64,000 nucleotides of DNA, taken from assembly GCA_964517435.1 (NCBI GenBank), contig CAZFEC010000005.1:1-64000 (forward strand), in the 5' to 3' direction. Position 1 is the stretch's first letter. Every line of letters starts with the position of its first letter. The position numbers and the translations under genes are program-made. This document shows, in pieces, positions 1 through 9,119 of this stretch. The notes beneath the pieces were generated by a model that was not told where the DNA came from, made no database searches, and saw only the letters and a program-made list of their open reading frames with translations. This stretch comes from BS150m-G50 sp964517435. Its GTDB lineage: Bacteria; CAIWAD01; BS150m-G50.

Positions 1-472
1 TTTCACCAATCGTTGGAGAAGTCACATCTGCCCGCTCATAGATGTGAACTCCGCTTTTGCTGCACACATAGCTTCCGGAAACATCGCCCCTGGATTGCGA
101 TGCCGCTGTAGGTTGCTTCCTGGCTAACGGTTCGTACACCCACCCCTCCCAACCAACGCTTTCCTTGGTAACCCTGAAGCGGACCCAATCGTCCTTTTTC
201 TCAAGAACATAGATATATTCACCTGTTACGGTTGTTCCGGAGGGGTCTTTTGGGAAATTAGTGCCTGGCCCGGTGCGGATATTAATCCCGGCCCGCATGC
301 AAACAAACGAGTATAATATATCCGCCTCTTGGGCTGCCGCTTGAATCGACTGCTCTGATAATTGCTGCTGCTCCTGCTTCGCCCGCTTCTGCATTTCTAC
401 TAGATTTACAATCGCAACAAGGATTATTACTCCGCAGAATACCCAGGCAAACACTTTTAGAAACTGCTTCAC
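1..472 (-). CDS. membrane-anchored bacterial SH3 domain protein (partial, runs off left edge)
   Basis: The frame is open from a GTG at 472 to the window edge, so the C-terminus is missing. A GGGGG-type Shine-Dalgarno lies about 7 bases before the GTG. The N-terminus reads MKQFLKVFAWVFCGVIIL, a single membrane helix, followed by a Gln/Glu-rich stretch that may be a short coiled coil. Then comes an SH3b-type domain (about residues 60-105) with the typical INIRTGPGTNF start and a GWVYEPL end. A second, weaker SH3-like start (GVHIYERADVTSPTIGE) begins near residue 140. Such proteins usually bind cell wall or peptides at the membrane surface; the exact role is unknown. It follows the broken beta-helix gene by 36 bases on the same strand. 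Confidence 0.75.
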   Translation of the reverse strand, partial: MKQFLKVFAWVFCGVIILVAIVNLVEMQKRAKQEQQQLSEQSIQAAAQEADILYSFVCMRAGINIRTGPGTNFPKDPSGTTVTGEYIYVLEKKDDWVRFRVTKESVGWEGWVYEPLARKQPTAASQSRGDVSGSYVCSKSGVHIYERADVTSPTIGE

Positions 473-508
473 CGTTCACCCCCTGATTATCGTCGCTATC
501 CCACCTCC

Positions 509-1438
509 CTATATGCTCTTTAAGCGCTTTATGCCTATATGCGCATACTTGGTATACCAGCCCATGGGGGGATATCCGACAAAACTGAAACCGTCGAAGC
601 CGTTGTTGCAGCAGACATTACCGGTAATCATGTTGTCGTGAGTACCCTCCGAATAGACCTGGCCGCAGTTCCCGTTGCCCAGCCACCCGGTGCCGTTAAA
701 GGTGGTGCCGCAATAGTTGTTGGTGATGTTGTTCCAGGCGACATCGCCGGGCGGGCAACTCTGGAGGGCGATTCCATCGTAAATATTGGCGGAAGGGAGA
801 TTCCGGTCAACCGTGTTGAAATTGGCTATACCGGGGTGCTCAGTGTTGACCCAGATACGGATTCCGGCCCACAAGCCGTTTCCACCCCAGCCGTTTGACG
901 CCGGTATCGTCCCGCTGACATCGGTACCACTGAAGTTGCAGTGGATCATGTTGTTGTTGCTGCCGGGATTCGTCGCCTCGATACTGATCCCGTCGTGCGG
1001 CATGTTCTGCACCGACAATCCCTGAATGGTGTTGTTCGGAGATTGAATGTGGATACCGTGGCAATAAAAGGGTGGCGGCGTGGGGGGGATCAGGGCACCA
1101 TCCAGCACGATCAGCAGGGTGGCGGTGGTAGGGGGATTCGCGCCTGCGCCGGCCCCCGGTTCCGTCAAACCATCGATGAAAACACCAGCGTTATAATTGA
1201 GCCCATCGACAAGTGCAGGAAGCGGGGTCTGCAGCATGATGGTCTGCACGGCGCCGCTGCCGCCACCGATGTTGAAGGTGATGTTATCCACCTACCCGTT
1301 GGCGTTAGCTGCCAGAATCGCGGCGCGCAGGGTGCCAGCTCCGGCGTCCAGGTTGCTGGTCACCAGGAAATTGGCTGCCATAGCCGCCTGCGACCAGCAC
1401 ATGAGCAGGACCGGCAGAATCAGTTTGTAAAGCTTCAT
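509..1438 (-). pseudogene. secreted right-handed beta-helix protein, interrupted by an in-frame TAG and 3'-truncated
   Basis: Reading from the ATG at 1438 gives a signal peptide (MKLYKLILPVLLMCWSQAAMA), then a segment of the LRAAI-LAANAN type that normally opens beta-helix proteins. Codon 49 is TAG (1292-1294). The same frame then continues without a shift as VDNITFNIGGG for 260 residues of parallel beta-helix repeats (NTIQGLSV, NMIHCNFSG, NNMITGN patterns). The 3' end stops abruptly after a helix rung with no sorting domain, so it is probably also truncated. TAG is a normal stop in neighbouring genes, so recoding is unlikely. A nonsense mutation, or a base error in the assembly, is the simplest reading. 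Confidence 0.7.
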
Positions 1439-1676
1439 GGAGTACACTCCTTTGTGTTACATTAAGCGTGGGAAATCATATTCAAATTCACGCTTTCATG
1501 CCGGAACGGCGCTGAAGCACTATTGTTCTGCCGCAAGATTCAAAGCACCTTTCCAGCGCCTTGGTAATAGACACACACAACTATCGTCGGTCTTACCGTC
1601 AGATGTACAACTATCCCTGTCGGTTGGTCACTACGGAATATAATGAATTACTGCATTTTAAACCAGTTATAATTTC

Positions 1677-4094
1677 TCATTCCGCCCGATCCGCGGTCAC
1701 GCGATAGAAGTAGCGATCCGTCCCACCGACAGCGTCCAGGTAGCTGCGGACGGGGGTTGTATCGTACAGGGTGACCGGAGAGGGCGTAAACAGCGGTTCG
1801 TTGCTGCGATAGATGTTGTAGTGATCGACATTGCTGTGATAATCCCACTCCAGCAGCACCTCGCCGGTAGCCTCCTGGTAGTCGATGGTCAGGTTCCAGA
1901 CCGGGATCAGCGGTCCGAACCAGTCGATGCGATCGAAGGGATCATCCTCGTAGAGCTGTCCGGCCAGGTTACCCTGGAAGTTGTTAAAGGTAATCCGGCC
2001 CTCGTCGACGGTCTTGCGGACATTGCAGGTGGTGCCGTAATAGGAATCGATGAAGCTGACGCCTTCCGTCACCAGCTCCTGGTTGTTGTCGATCCAGAGC
2101 AGTGTGGCGCCCCCCTCACTTATCTCAAACACGCACTCACGGAAGGGATCGACCGGGTCGACGGTGGCGCCGGGATGGATGTGCAGCCCGTCCACATTCA
2201 GCCGCTGGATGTCGGCGTAGCGCACGATCAGGGTCCCGCCGCTGAGAATATCGGCCGCCGCATAGTGCCGGGAGGAAGGTCCGGTACCGCTGAGGACGGC
2301 GTGCAGCGCCGGGGTGCCGACCAGTTCCAGGGTGCCGCCGCTCTCGACGGTCAGATCGCTGTATTGATCCAGCATCAGCTGTGCCCCGGCGTCGACCTGG
2401 AGGTAGCCGCCTGCGCTGATTGTCGCCCACCAGTCGGTCCAGAGTCTGGTACCGTTCAGATCCGTCACACCTTCAATCGTCAAGCCGCCGACATTGAGCA
2501 TCCAGGCATCCAGAGTGAGGGTTCCGCCCGGTTTGTCTACTTCCAGATGACCGATGTTTACTGTCGCGCCCGGGTCCTTGTGCAGCCACTGGTCGGTGTT
2601 GCCGTAGAAGCGGACCGTGTTGTCGTCGTTAAAGCTCGTACCGTCGCCCAGAGTGAGATCCCCCCGGATGGTATGCTCAATACCGGCGTTGTAGCTTGAA
2701 CTCCAGCCGCCGTCCAGGATCTCGAAGTCGCCTGTGAAGAGCAGATCCAGCGTGCTGCTGATGACCGAGCCGAAGTCCTTGTCGATGATGACATTGTGAA
2801 ACACATAGCCGGTCAGATTTGGAAACGTCAGGTATTGCCACTGGTCACTGCCGAAGAAGGTGACGGTGGAGCTGCCGGGAGTGAAGCCGGGAGAGATGCT
2901 GTTAGCGTCCGCCCAGTTGCTGCCGACCAGGATTTCAGCGTCGGTGACGCCGTCAGCGTCGAGCCAGGCCCCGTCATAGATCTGCAGTTCGCCGCCGATC
3001 TCCAGGCGGCTGTTATCAAACATCATGACGCCTCCCAGGGCCACGTAGAGGTCACTTGCCGTGGTGACATCGGAGCCGGTAAAGATTATCAGACTGCTGG
3101 CCGGTTTGCCCACCCACAGTTCGTGGAAACCTTCATCTCCGACGATGGCCTGGTTGTAGGTCCCGGTAAACGTCACTCTGTTGCCGCCGGGATCGAAACC
3201 CGCGGCGATATTGCTGGTCCAGTTCCCATCAATTTCAATATCATGACCGCTGGCCACCAGCTGACCGCTGTTGAGGGTAAGATCGCCGCGAATGTCCACT
3301 GGGCTCAATAGGTACGTATAACTGGCGTTCTGGCTCAGATCGTTGAGATAGCTGGCTGTGGTCAGATTGATATCGTCCGAGGTACCGGTCATGATCAGTT
3401 CCCCAATGTCGAAACAGACATCCCCTCCCTGGTTGTTGAGGTCTCCCTGCAGGGTCAGAGTATGCGACGACTCGTGGCGGAAAGTGCTGCCGGTGTAGGA
3501 ATAGAGGTTGCCGGTCATCGCGAAGCTGTAGTTGGAACTGGCATGGACGATCAACTCAGCGCCGTCCTTATGGCTGCGCAGGTGTTTGAAGCTCACACCA
3601 GGGGTCCGGATGTATATCTCGCTGTCCGTACTGCCGTTGAACTCCAGGTATCCCGTTTCCAGAACAACATCAGAGCCTGAATAGGCGTACCAGTTACCCT
3701 CTACAAAGATCTCACTGGAGCTGGCGGAGATGTCGAAGGTTGAACCGTTATAACAGTAGACACTTCCGGCTACATGCAGTTCGCCGGCGCTATGATCCAT
3801 CTCCAGGTGCCCCTGGGTGATCACATACCCGTTGACCTCCAGCACTTGATCGTAGATGCGCAGGGAGGCTCCGGATGTGATCGTCAGGATGTCACATGCC
3901 TGATCGGCCGAAGAAACCCAGCAGGGGAATGGGGTTCCAGACGGAATGTAGACATTATCAGTAGCGGTGGGGACAGTGCCGTCGTTCCAGTTGGCGGCAT
4001 TGTTCCAGAGCTGGTTGACGGTTCCTTCCCAGTCGTCGGCCAGGCTAAAGCCGCTGCAGGCTGCAATCATGACTATGACAGCAAGTTGCTTCAT
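1677..4094 (-). CDS. large secreted repeat protein with C-terminal FN3-like domain
   Basis: I chose the ATG at 4094 because GGAG sits 7 bases upstream and it opens a clean signal peptide (MKQLAVIVMIAACSGFSLA); the frame is open further upstream but without signal-peptide character. About 800 residues follow of short beta-strand repeats alternating GD/LTL/EVNG motifs, such as GDLTLNSGQLV and GNLYSYTGSTF, like the G8 or autotransporter-type beta-solenoids of surface proteins. An N-terminal W-NNAANWNDGTVPTATDNV motif is typical of such exoproteins. The last ~80 residues are FN3-like and end at FYRVTADRAE, with no NPFNP sorting motif. Likely exported; ligand unknown. Confidence 0.8.
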   Translation of the reverse strand: MKQLAVIVMIAACSGFSLADDWEGTVNQLWNNAANWNDGTVPTATDNVYIPSGTPFPCWVSSADQACDILTITSGASLRIYDQVLEVNGYVITQGHLEMDHSAGELHVAGSVYCYNGSTFDISASSSEIFVEGNWYAYSGSDVVLETGYLEFNGSTDSEIYIRTPGVSFKHLRSHKDGAELIVHASSNYSFAMTGNLYSYTGSTFRHESSHTLTLQGDLNNQGGDVCFDIGELIMTGTSDDINLTTASYLNDLSQNASYTYLLSPVDIRGDLTLNSGQLVASGHDIEIDGNWTSNIAAGFDPGGNRVTFTGTYNQAIVGDEGFHELWVGKPASSLIIFTGSDVTTASDLYVALGGVMMFDNSRLEIGGELQIYDGAWLDADGVTDAEILVGSNWADANSISPGFTPGSSTVTFFGSDQWQYLTFPNLTGYVFHNVIIDKDFGSVISSTLDLLFTGDFEILDGGWSSSYNAGIEHTIRGDLTLGDGTSFNDDNTVRFYGNTDQWLHKDPGATVNIGHLEVDKPGGTLTLDAWMLNVGGLTIEGVTDLNGTRLWTDWWATISAGGYLQVDAGAQLMLDQYSDLTVESGGTLELVGTPALHAVLSGTGPSSRHYAAADILSGGTLIVRYADIQRLNVDGLHIHPGATVDPVDPFRECVFEISEGGATLLWIDNNQELVTEGVSFIDSYYGTTCNVRKTVDEGRITFNNFQGNLAGQLYEDDPFDRIDWFGPLIPVWNLTIDYQEATGEVLLEWDYHSNVDHYNIYRSNEPLFTPSPVTLYDTTPVRSYLDAVGGTDRYFYRVTADRAE

Positions 4095-4408
4095 TGGATT
4101 CTCCTTCGAGGATATGATGTAAATTAAGGCACAACAGGAGCGGATATGAGAACACACCAAGTGAATCCTAAAACCACTCGGTGAACAATATAACCATTTT
4201 GCTGATTCGCTTCAACCCGGGGGAGGATGAGATTGCGATTGGTGATCAGTTGTCTTTGATTGGTAAGAAGAGAGCGAAGCAACAGACTGTTGGCTTGCGA
4301 CTTTGAAGTTACTTATCTTCGAATGAGACGAGTTGCCGATCCGGCCGATAGGAAGCAGGGTGGAGCCGGAAACAAGCGGCCGGCAGCTGTGAACCAGGGG
4401 ACTTACTC
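4095..4408. other. 314-base divergent intergenic region
   Basis: This stretch separates the minus-strand repeat protein from the plus-strand PNGase F-like gene and must hold both promoters. I see the two ribosome sites, at about 4101 (minus strand) and 4395 (plus strand), but no convincing promoter hexamers, operator palindrome or small gene. Confidence 0.4.
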
Positions 4409-5716
4409 ATGTATAAATATCTGCTCGTAATGTTGATGTTGGCTGCAACCGCTGCTCCTGGTCGTGGTGATGTGCTGATCCACACCTTCGATCAGGTGCT
4501 GCACAGCTGGGTTGACACCAAGATCGATACATTCGAGTTCCCGGATCCGGAACTGGCGGTCACCTCCGTCACACTGCAGTACACCATCGGTTGCCCCAGC
4601 GCGCCGGGCGACTGCGATCCCTGGGACCGGCTGGGGCATGTCTACCTGCTGGTCCCGGAAACCGACTCTACCGCAGTCTGGCACGAACTGGCCCGGGTGA
4701 TTACCCCCTATGACATCACCGGCGGCAACTACCCCGGCACCTGCGCCTGGGAGGAGGATGTCACCGATTTCCAGCACCTGCTGCGGGGGCAGGTGATCCT
4801 CGGCTCACAGATCGGCACCTACATCGGCGCGCCGAACGGCTGGCTGGTGACGGTGGATTTTCTGTTCGAAGAGGGCGTGCCGGAGGCGCAGTCCTGCGGC
4901 CTGGAGACGCTCTGGCTGCATAACGGCGCCTACTACGGCTTCCCGGAGCATCCCTGGGACGAATATGTGCCGCCGGTAACGGTGACGGTGCCGGAGGATG
5001 TCGATTCGGTGAAACTGCGTATCACCACCACCGGCCACGGCCAGGGCAACACCTACAACGCGGCCGAGTTTTCGGAGATGCTGCATTCGGTATTCGTCGG
5101 TGCGGACTACTTCTCGCATATACTCTGGCGCGACGATTGCGCCCAGAATCCCTGCAGCCCGCAAGGGGGGACCTGGCAGTATAACCGCGCCGGCTGGTGT
5201 CCCGGCAGCATCAGCTCGCCATGGGAGCTCACCGGCTTCAGCTGGGAACCGGGGGAGGAGCTGTTGATCTGCTACTTCCCGCAGGCTTACATCAACCTCT
5301 GCCGTCCCTGCGATGACTGCTACAACGACCCGCCCCCCAACTGCTCCGACTGCGATTTCAACAGCACCGGCCATACCGCGCCGTACTACTCGACGACCGG
5401 GCAGCTGGTCTTTTATCGTCAGCTGGAAGCGGTACCGGTCCAGCTCAAGCCGGCCTCGTTCCGGCTGCACCGCAATCATCCCAATCCCTTCAACCCGACG
5501 ACAACGATTGGCTACACGCTGGAGCGGCCGGCACGCGTCGATCTGGCGGTCTACGATATCGGCGGCCGACTGGTGCGACGGCTGGCGATGGGCTGGCGGG
5601 AAGCGGGGACGCATGAAACCCGGTTTGACGCGACGCGGTTGCCCGCCGGGGTCTATTTCTGCCGGTTGCAGGTGGATGAGCAGGTGGAGACGATCAAGAT
5701 GGTGTGCTTGAAGTGA
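4409..5716 (+). CDS. secreted PNGase F-like peptide-N-glycosidase with T9SS C-terminal domain
   Basis: A signal peptide is followed by a two-domain PNGase F fold. The family's hallmark segments are present: CDPWDRLGHVYL with Asp73 (matching PNGase F Asp60), WEEDVTDF with Glu115 (matching Glu118), and NAAEF with Glu220 (matching Glu206), then WRDDCAQNP and GGTWQYNRAGWCPG. PNGase F cleaves the bond between Asn and the first GlcNAc of N-linked glycans. The last ~80 residues hold NHPNPFNPTTTIGY and GVYFCRLQ, the type A T9SS sorting domain, so the enzyme is probably exported through T9SS and surface-attached or released. The start has AGGGGAC upstream. Family assignment is strong; activity is inferred from conserved residues only. 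Confidence 0.9.
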   Translation: MYKYLLVMLMLAATAAPGRGDVLIHTFDQVLHSWVDTKIDTFEFPDPELAVTSVTLQYTIGCPSAPGDCDPWDRLGHVYLLVPETDSTAVWHELARVITPYDITGGNYPGTCAWEEDVTDFQHLLRGQVILGSQIGTYIGAPNGWLVTVDFLFEEGVPEAQSCGLETLWLHNGAYYGFPEHPWDEYVPPVTVTVPEDVDSVKLRITTTGHGQGNTYNAAEFSEMLHSVFVGADYFSHILWRDDCAQNPCSPQGGTWQYNRAGWCPGSISSPWELTGFSWEPGEELLICYFPQAYINLCRPCDDCYNDPPPNCSDCDFNSTGHTAPYYSTTGQLVFYRQLEAVPVQLKPASFRLHRNHPNPFNPTTTIGYTLERPARVDLAVYDIGGRLVRRLAMGWREAGTHETRFDATRLPAGVYFCRLQVDEQVETIKMVCLK

Positions 5717-5839
5717 TGTCGGTGCAAGGAAACTAGAGCCGGGGCTGAGACACACCGGCTGCTCGACTTATGTCCCCGGCTATCGGATACTAATTACCAT
5801 GACTGCGGAAGCGGAAGCACCCAATTCAGGGGAGGGTAT

Positions 5840-7072
5840 ATGCGGAAACTGACACACACGCTGTTATTGTTGCCGGTCTGGCTCTTATTGCTGCTCGCCG
5901 CCGGTTGTGTACAGGAGCAGAACGACCAACCCGTCATCGTTTACATTCACGCCCAGCCGGAGTGGGTGAGCGCCGGCGGCACCATCGAACTCAGCTGCAG
6001 CGCTACCGACAGCGACGGCGATCCGCTCACCTGCAGCTGGACGGCCACTGGTGGTGAATTCCCCGGCGGCAGTACGGGTGATTCGTTGACCTGGCAGGCT
6101 CCGATGGAGCCGGGTTACTACATCGTCACCGTCACCGTTGACGACGGCACCGACACCGTACAGGGGGAGCGTTCCGTGCCGGTCCTGCTGCCCCGCGAAG
6201 CGGCCATCCCGCCGGGCGCGGTCAAATGGGGCCCGGAGGATGACGAGTTCCCGCCGGTTACCCTCCTCGCCGACTGGTTGCAACCGGAACCGCTGGGCGG
6301 CCCGATCAACACCGCCGGCGGTGAGGACTCCCCCTTCATCACGCCTGACGGTCAAACCCTCTTCTTCTTCTTCACGCCCGATGTGAGCGTGCCGGCGGAA
6401 GAACAGCTCTACGACGGCGCCACCGGTATCTGGTGGTGCAACTGGAGCGGCGTAAGCTGGGAGGTCCCGGAACGCGTCGTGTTGAACCTCGAGGCGGGGC
6501 TGGACGGCTGTCCCTGCTCGCTGGGCGACATCCTCTGGTTCTGCTCGGTACGTGGCGGCAACTATGGCGAGGTGGATTTCTGGGTCGCCGCCCTGGTCAA
6601 CGGTGTCTGGACCGGCTGGGAAAACGCCGGCGACTATCTCAACGGCGAACTCTCGATCGGCGAAGTACACCTGCTCACGCAGGATCACCTCTTCTTCCAC
6701 TGGGACGGTGAAGGGGGGCAGGGTGATGTCGACATCTGGGAGATCCAGCGCAGCGTCGGCGAATGGGGGGAGCCGGAGAACCTGGGCGAACCGGTGAACG
6801 CGGCCGGTAACCAGTGGTATCCCTTCGTGAGCGCCGACGGGGAGCAGCTGTGGTACATCGCCGACAGTCAACAGGGGTACGCTGGAGCTTCGATCTGGCG
6901 CAGTCTCAGGCAGGGTGACGGCACCTGGGGCGAGGGCGAGGAGGTCATCGCCAACTTCGCCGCCGAACCGACACTGGACGGTTACGGCAACATCTACTTC
7001 GTACACCACTTCATCAGCGGCGGCACCATGGTGGAAGCGGATATCTACGTGGCCTGGCGGGATGCGGACTAG
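5840..7072 (+). CDS. lipoprotein with PKD domain and PD40-type beta-propeller
   Basis: The signal peptide ends in a lipobox (LLAAGC, Cys at about residue 23), so the protein is lipid-anchored. Residues 30-115 form a PKD/Ig-like domain (DSDGDPLTCSWTATGG). The rest repeats motifs such as SPFITPDGQTLFF, WYPFVSADGEQLW and DIWEIQRS. These are typical of WD40-like PD40 (TolB-like) propellers that often carry binding or scaffold roles at the outer membrane. GGGGAGGG precedes the ATG. It shares the PKD start with the lipoproteins at 35112 and 35978. Function unknown. Confidence 0.8.
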   Translation: MRKLTHTLLLLPVWLLLLLAAGCVQEQNDQPVIVYIHAQPEWVSAGGTIELSCSATDSDGDPLTCSWTATGGEFPGGSTGDSLTWQAPMEPGYYIVTVTVDDGTDTVQGERSVPVLLPREAAIPPGAVKWGPEDDEFPPVTLLADWLQPEPLGGPINTAGGEDSPFITPDGQTLFFFFTPDVSVPAEEQLYDGATGIWWCNWSGVSWEVPERVVLNLEAGLDGCPCSLGDILWFCSVRGGNYGEVDFWVAALVNGVWTGWENAGDYLNGELSIGEVHLLTQDHLFFHWDGEGGQGDVDIWEIQRSVGEWGEPENLGEPVNAAGNQWYPFVSADGEQLWYIADSQQGYAGASIWRSLRQGDGTWGEGEEVIANFAAEPTLDGYGNIYFVHHFISGGTMVEADIYVAWRDAD

Positions 7073-7140
7073 AGGGATCGTCTGTCCGCCACCAGTTGGC
7101 CCCCACGGAAGCGGCTTTCTCAGGCGACGGTCCTGAAGAC

Positions 7141-8169
7141 CTAGCGGATCTGCAACACCTTGGCACCACGAATGCGCCGCTGCTTCAATTCTATTAAAGC
7201 ACGATTGGCCTCGATCAGCGGATACAGCTGGTACTCCGGCTTGAGCGGTATCTCCGCCGCCAGTTCCAGGAACTCGCTGACATCGGCACGAGTCACATTC
7301 GCCACACTCTTGATCTCCTTTTCCAGCCAGAGATCGCGCGGGTAATCCAGCTCCAGCAGACATTCCTTGTCCTGCTCCTCCTTGCGGATGGCGTTGATGA
7401 CCAGCCGTCCGCCCGGCGCCAGGTTGCCCAGCGCCGCCAGGATCGGCTGCCAGACCGGCGTCGTGTCGATGATGGCGTGGAGCAGCTCCGGCGGCCGGTC
7501 GCCCGCATCCCCCGCCCAGGCCGCGCCCAACTCCAGCGCGAAAGCCCGTTCCTGCTCGCTGCGCGCGAACACGTAGACCGGCGAGTCGGGATAGCGGAGC
7601 CGCATCATCTTCAAGACCAGGTGGCCGGAGGCGCCGAAGCCAGTGAGTCCCAGCCGCTGGCCGTTCATCAGTTCCGCCAGCCGCAGGGAACGATAACCGA
7701 TGGCCCCGGCGCAGAGCAACGGTGCCGCCTCCGCATCGCTGAAGGCATCCGGAATGTGATACGCGAACCCCTCCGGCACCGTGGTATACTCGGCGTAGCC
7801 GCCGTCGGCATCGCGACCGGAGGCGCGGAAAGCGTCGCAGAGGTTCTCCCGGCCGGAACGGCAGTATTCGCATTCACCGCAGGCGGAGTGGATCCAGGCG
7901 ATCCCGACCCGGTCGCCCGGCTGGAAACGCTCCGCGCCCTCGCCCAGTTCCGCCACCCGGCCGACCGTCTGGTGCCCGAGCACGGCGGGAAAGTAAGGCG
8001 GCGGTGTACGCCCCTCGATTTCGTCCAGCTCGGTGTGACACACTCCGCAGACCGAGACCTTCACCAGGATCTCCCCCGGTCCCGGCTCCGGTCGGGGGCG
8101 CTCCTCCAACCGCAGCGGTTCCGTCACTTCTCTCAGATCGACGCAGCGGGGTAGTACCATCGCTTTCAC
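7141..8169 (-). CDS. zinc-dependent alcohol dehydrogenase (MDR family)
   Basis: The protein has the full zinc-dependent medium-chain dehydrogenase pattern: the catalytic zinc site CGVCHTELD and GHQTVGRV, the structural zinc site CGECEYCRSGRENLC, and a Rossmann motif (GLTGFGASGHLV; the usual GxGxxG varies slightly). At 342 residues it is the usual length. It would oxidise an alcohol or reduce an aldehyde with NAD(P); substrate not predictable. The start is GTG, overlapping the methyltransferase stop by 4 bases (GTGA), so the two genes are translationally coupled. It carries one TGTATCAC-family word (7756-7762). Confidence 0.9.
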   Translation of the reverse strand: MKAMVLPRCVDLREVTEPLRLEERPRPEPGPGEILVKVSVCGVCHTELDEIEGRTPPPYFPAVLGHQTVGRVAELGEGAERFQPGDRVGIAWIHSACGECEYCRSGRENLCDAFRASGRDADGGYAEYTTVPEGFAYHIPDAFSDAEAAPLLCAGAIGYRSLRLAELMNGQRLGLTGFGASGHLVLKMMRLRYPDSPVYVFARSEQERAFALELGAAWAGDAGDRPPELLHAIIDTTPVWQPILAALGNLAPGGRLVINAIRKEEQDKECLLELDYPRDLWLEKEIKSVANVTRADVSEFLELAAEIPLKPEYQLYPLIEANRALIELKQRRIRGAKVLQIR

Positions 8170-8963
8170 GGGGTCCTCCTCTTCCTTCCCAGCAGCAGTT
8201 CCGTCTCATAGGGCCGTTCGATCGCACCGCCGTAGCGGCTGTCGATCAGCTCGCCGATGACTTCGCACAGCCGATTCAGCCGTTCCGCACCCAGGCGCAG
8301 GTGGTCCGAAAAAGTGTGCAGCAGGCGCTGGTACTCCCGCCGCGTAAAGGTGACCGACCAGCGGTAGCGGTGGATGGCGACATCCTCGAACAACTCCGAT
8401 TGTCTCAGTTCGGCCACGCCCGTCCGGCCGGGGTCCTCCGGTTCGCTGCCCCGCTCGCTCCACTCCGGCACCAAACGGTGGTAGACAGCGCCGGTCTCGA
8501 GGAAGAATCCCGTAAAGGGCCGGGGATGCGTGTTGCGGGCGACGGCGATGGTCCCCCGCGGTTTCAGCAACCGGGCCGGCTTCGCATAACGCAGCGTGGG
8601 ATCTATCCAGTGCAGGGAAGTGGCCGCCAGCAGGAGGTCGTAGCTCTCAGCTTCCCCCTCGAATTCCTCGAAGGGTATCGTCACGATCGTTACGCGGGAG
8701 TAGGGCGCCAGTTTGCGCCGGGCGAGCGCTGCCAGGTTGTCGCTGCTGTCGATGGCGGTGATGTGATACGCCAGCTTGGCCAGCGGCAATGTCGCCTGGC
8801 CGCTGCCGCAACCGATCTCCAGGATCTGCGCCGAGGCGGACAGCCGGGAATAGCTGATCAGGTCCTCGTACATGCCGACCGGGTAGCCGGGGCGTACAGT
8901 GTCGTAGTCGGCGGCCGTGGCGTCGAAGGTGCGGCGGCGTTCTTCCCGTTCCGGAGTCTGCAT
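8166..8963 (-). CDS. class I SAM-dependent methyltransferase
   Basis: The sequence starts with the TFDATAADYDTVRPGYP segment common to this methyltransferase group, followed by the SAM-binding motif I LEIGCGSGQATLPLA and an acidic motif II at AIDSSD. A later LLLAATSLHWID matches the trans-aconitate/COQ5-like methyltransferases. 265 residues is normal. It is the first gene of a two-gene minus-strand unit with the alcohol dehydrogenase. Substrate is unknown. Confidence 0.85.
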   Translation of the reverse strand: MQTPEREERRRTFDATAADYDTVRPGYPVGMYEDLISYSRLSASAQILEIGCGSGQATLPLAKLAYHITAIDSSDNLAALARRKLAPYSRVTIVTIPFEEFEGEAESYDLLLAATSLHWIDPTLRYAKPARLLKPRGTIAVARNTHPRPFTGFFLETGAVYHRLVPEWSERGSEPEDPGRTGVAELRQSELFEDVAIHRYRWSVTFTRREYQRLLHTFSDHLRLGAERLNRLCEVIGELIDSRYGGAIERPYETELLLGRKRRTP

Positions 8964-8993
8964 TCTACCTCACTCTGGTGGACCTTTCCAGGC

Positions 8994-9000
8994 GTGATAC
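8994..9000 (-). repeat. intergenic TGTATCAC word upstream of the methyltransferase
   Basis: Minus-strand reading is TTTTGTATCACGC, one of about 40 copies of the dispersed word described in the findings. It lies 31 bases before the methyltransferase start and immediately follows a T-run, the same arrangement seen at several terminators. Confidence 0.6.
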
Positions 9001-9060
9001 AAAATACCGACGGGGGCCGCTCTTTCCAAATGGATCAAGCTCTCCGATGAGGGGTGACGT

Positions 9061-9087
9061 AAAAAGGGCGCCCTGACGAGCGCCCTT
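9061..9087 (-). terminator. rho-independent terminator of the serine operon
   Basis: The stem AAGGGCG/CGCCCTT (9064-9070 with 9081-9087) with a 10-base loop is followed on the minus strand by a T5 run. It lies about 33 bases past the serC stop, at the end of the minus-strand DUF1015-serA-serC unit. Confidence 0.8.
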
Positions 9088-9104
9088 GAGAACCGGAAGG
9101 TATT

Positions 9105-9111
9105 GTATCAC
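9105..9111 (+). repeat. intergenic TGTATCAC word between serC and its terminator
   Basis: Reads ATTGTATCACAAAA on the plus strand. It sits in the 3' untranslated stretch of the serine operon, between the serC stop and the terminator stem. Confidence 0.6.
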
Positions 9112-9119
9112 AAAACCGG

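Noticed and set aside
282..479. A 65-residue minus-strand frame starting at 479
   Set aside because: It overlaps out of frame the SH3 protein start at 472, which has a ribosome site, a membrane helix and a recognisable domain.
8994..9111. TGTATCAC as an ordinary transcription-factor operator
   Set aside because: Most copies are inside coding sequence and near 3' ends rather than promoters, and single non-palindromic copies predominate.
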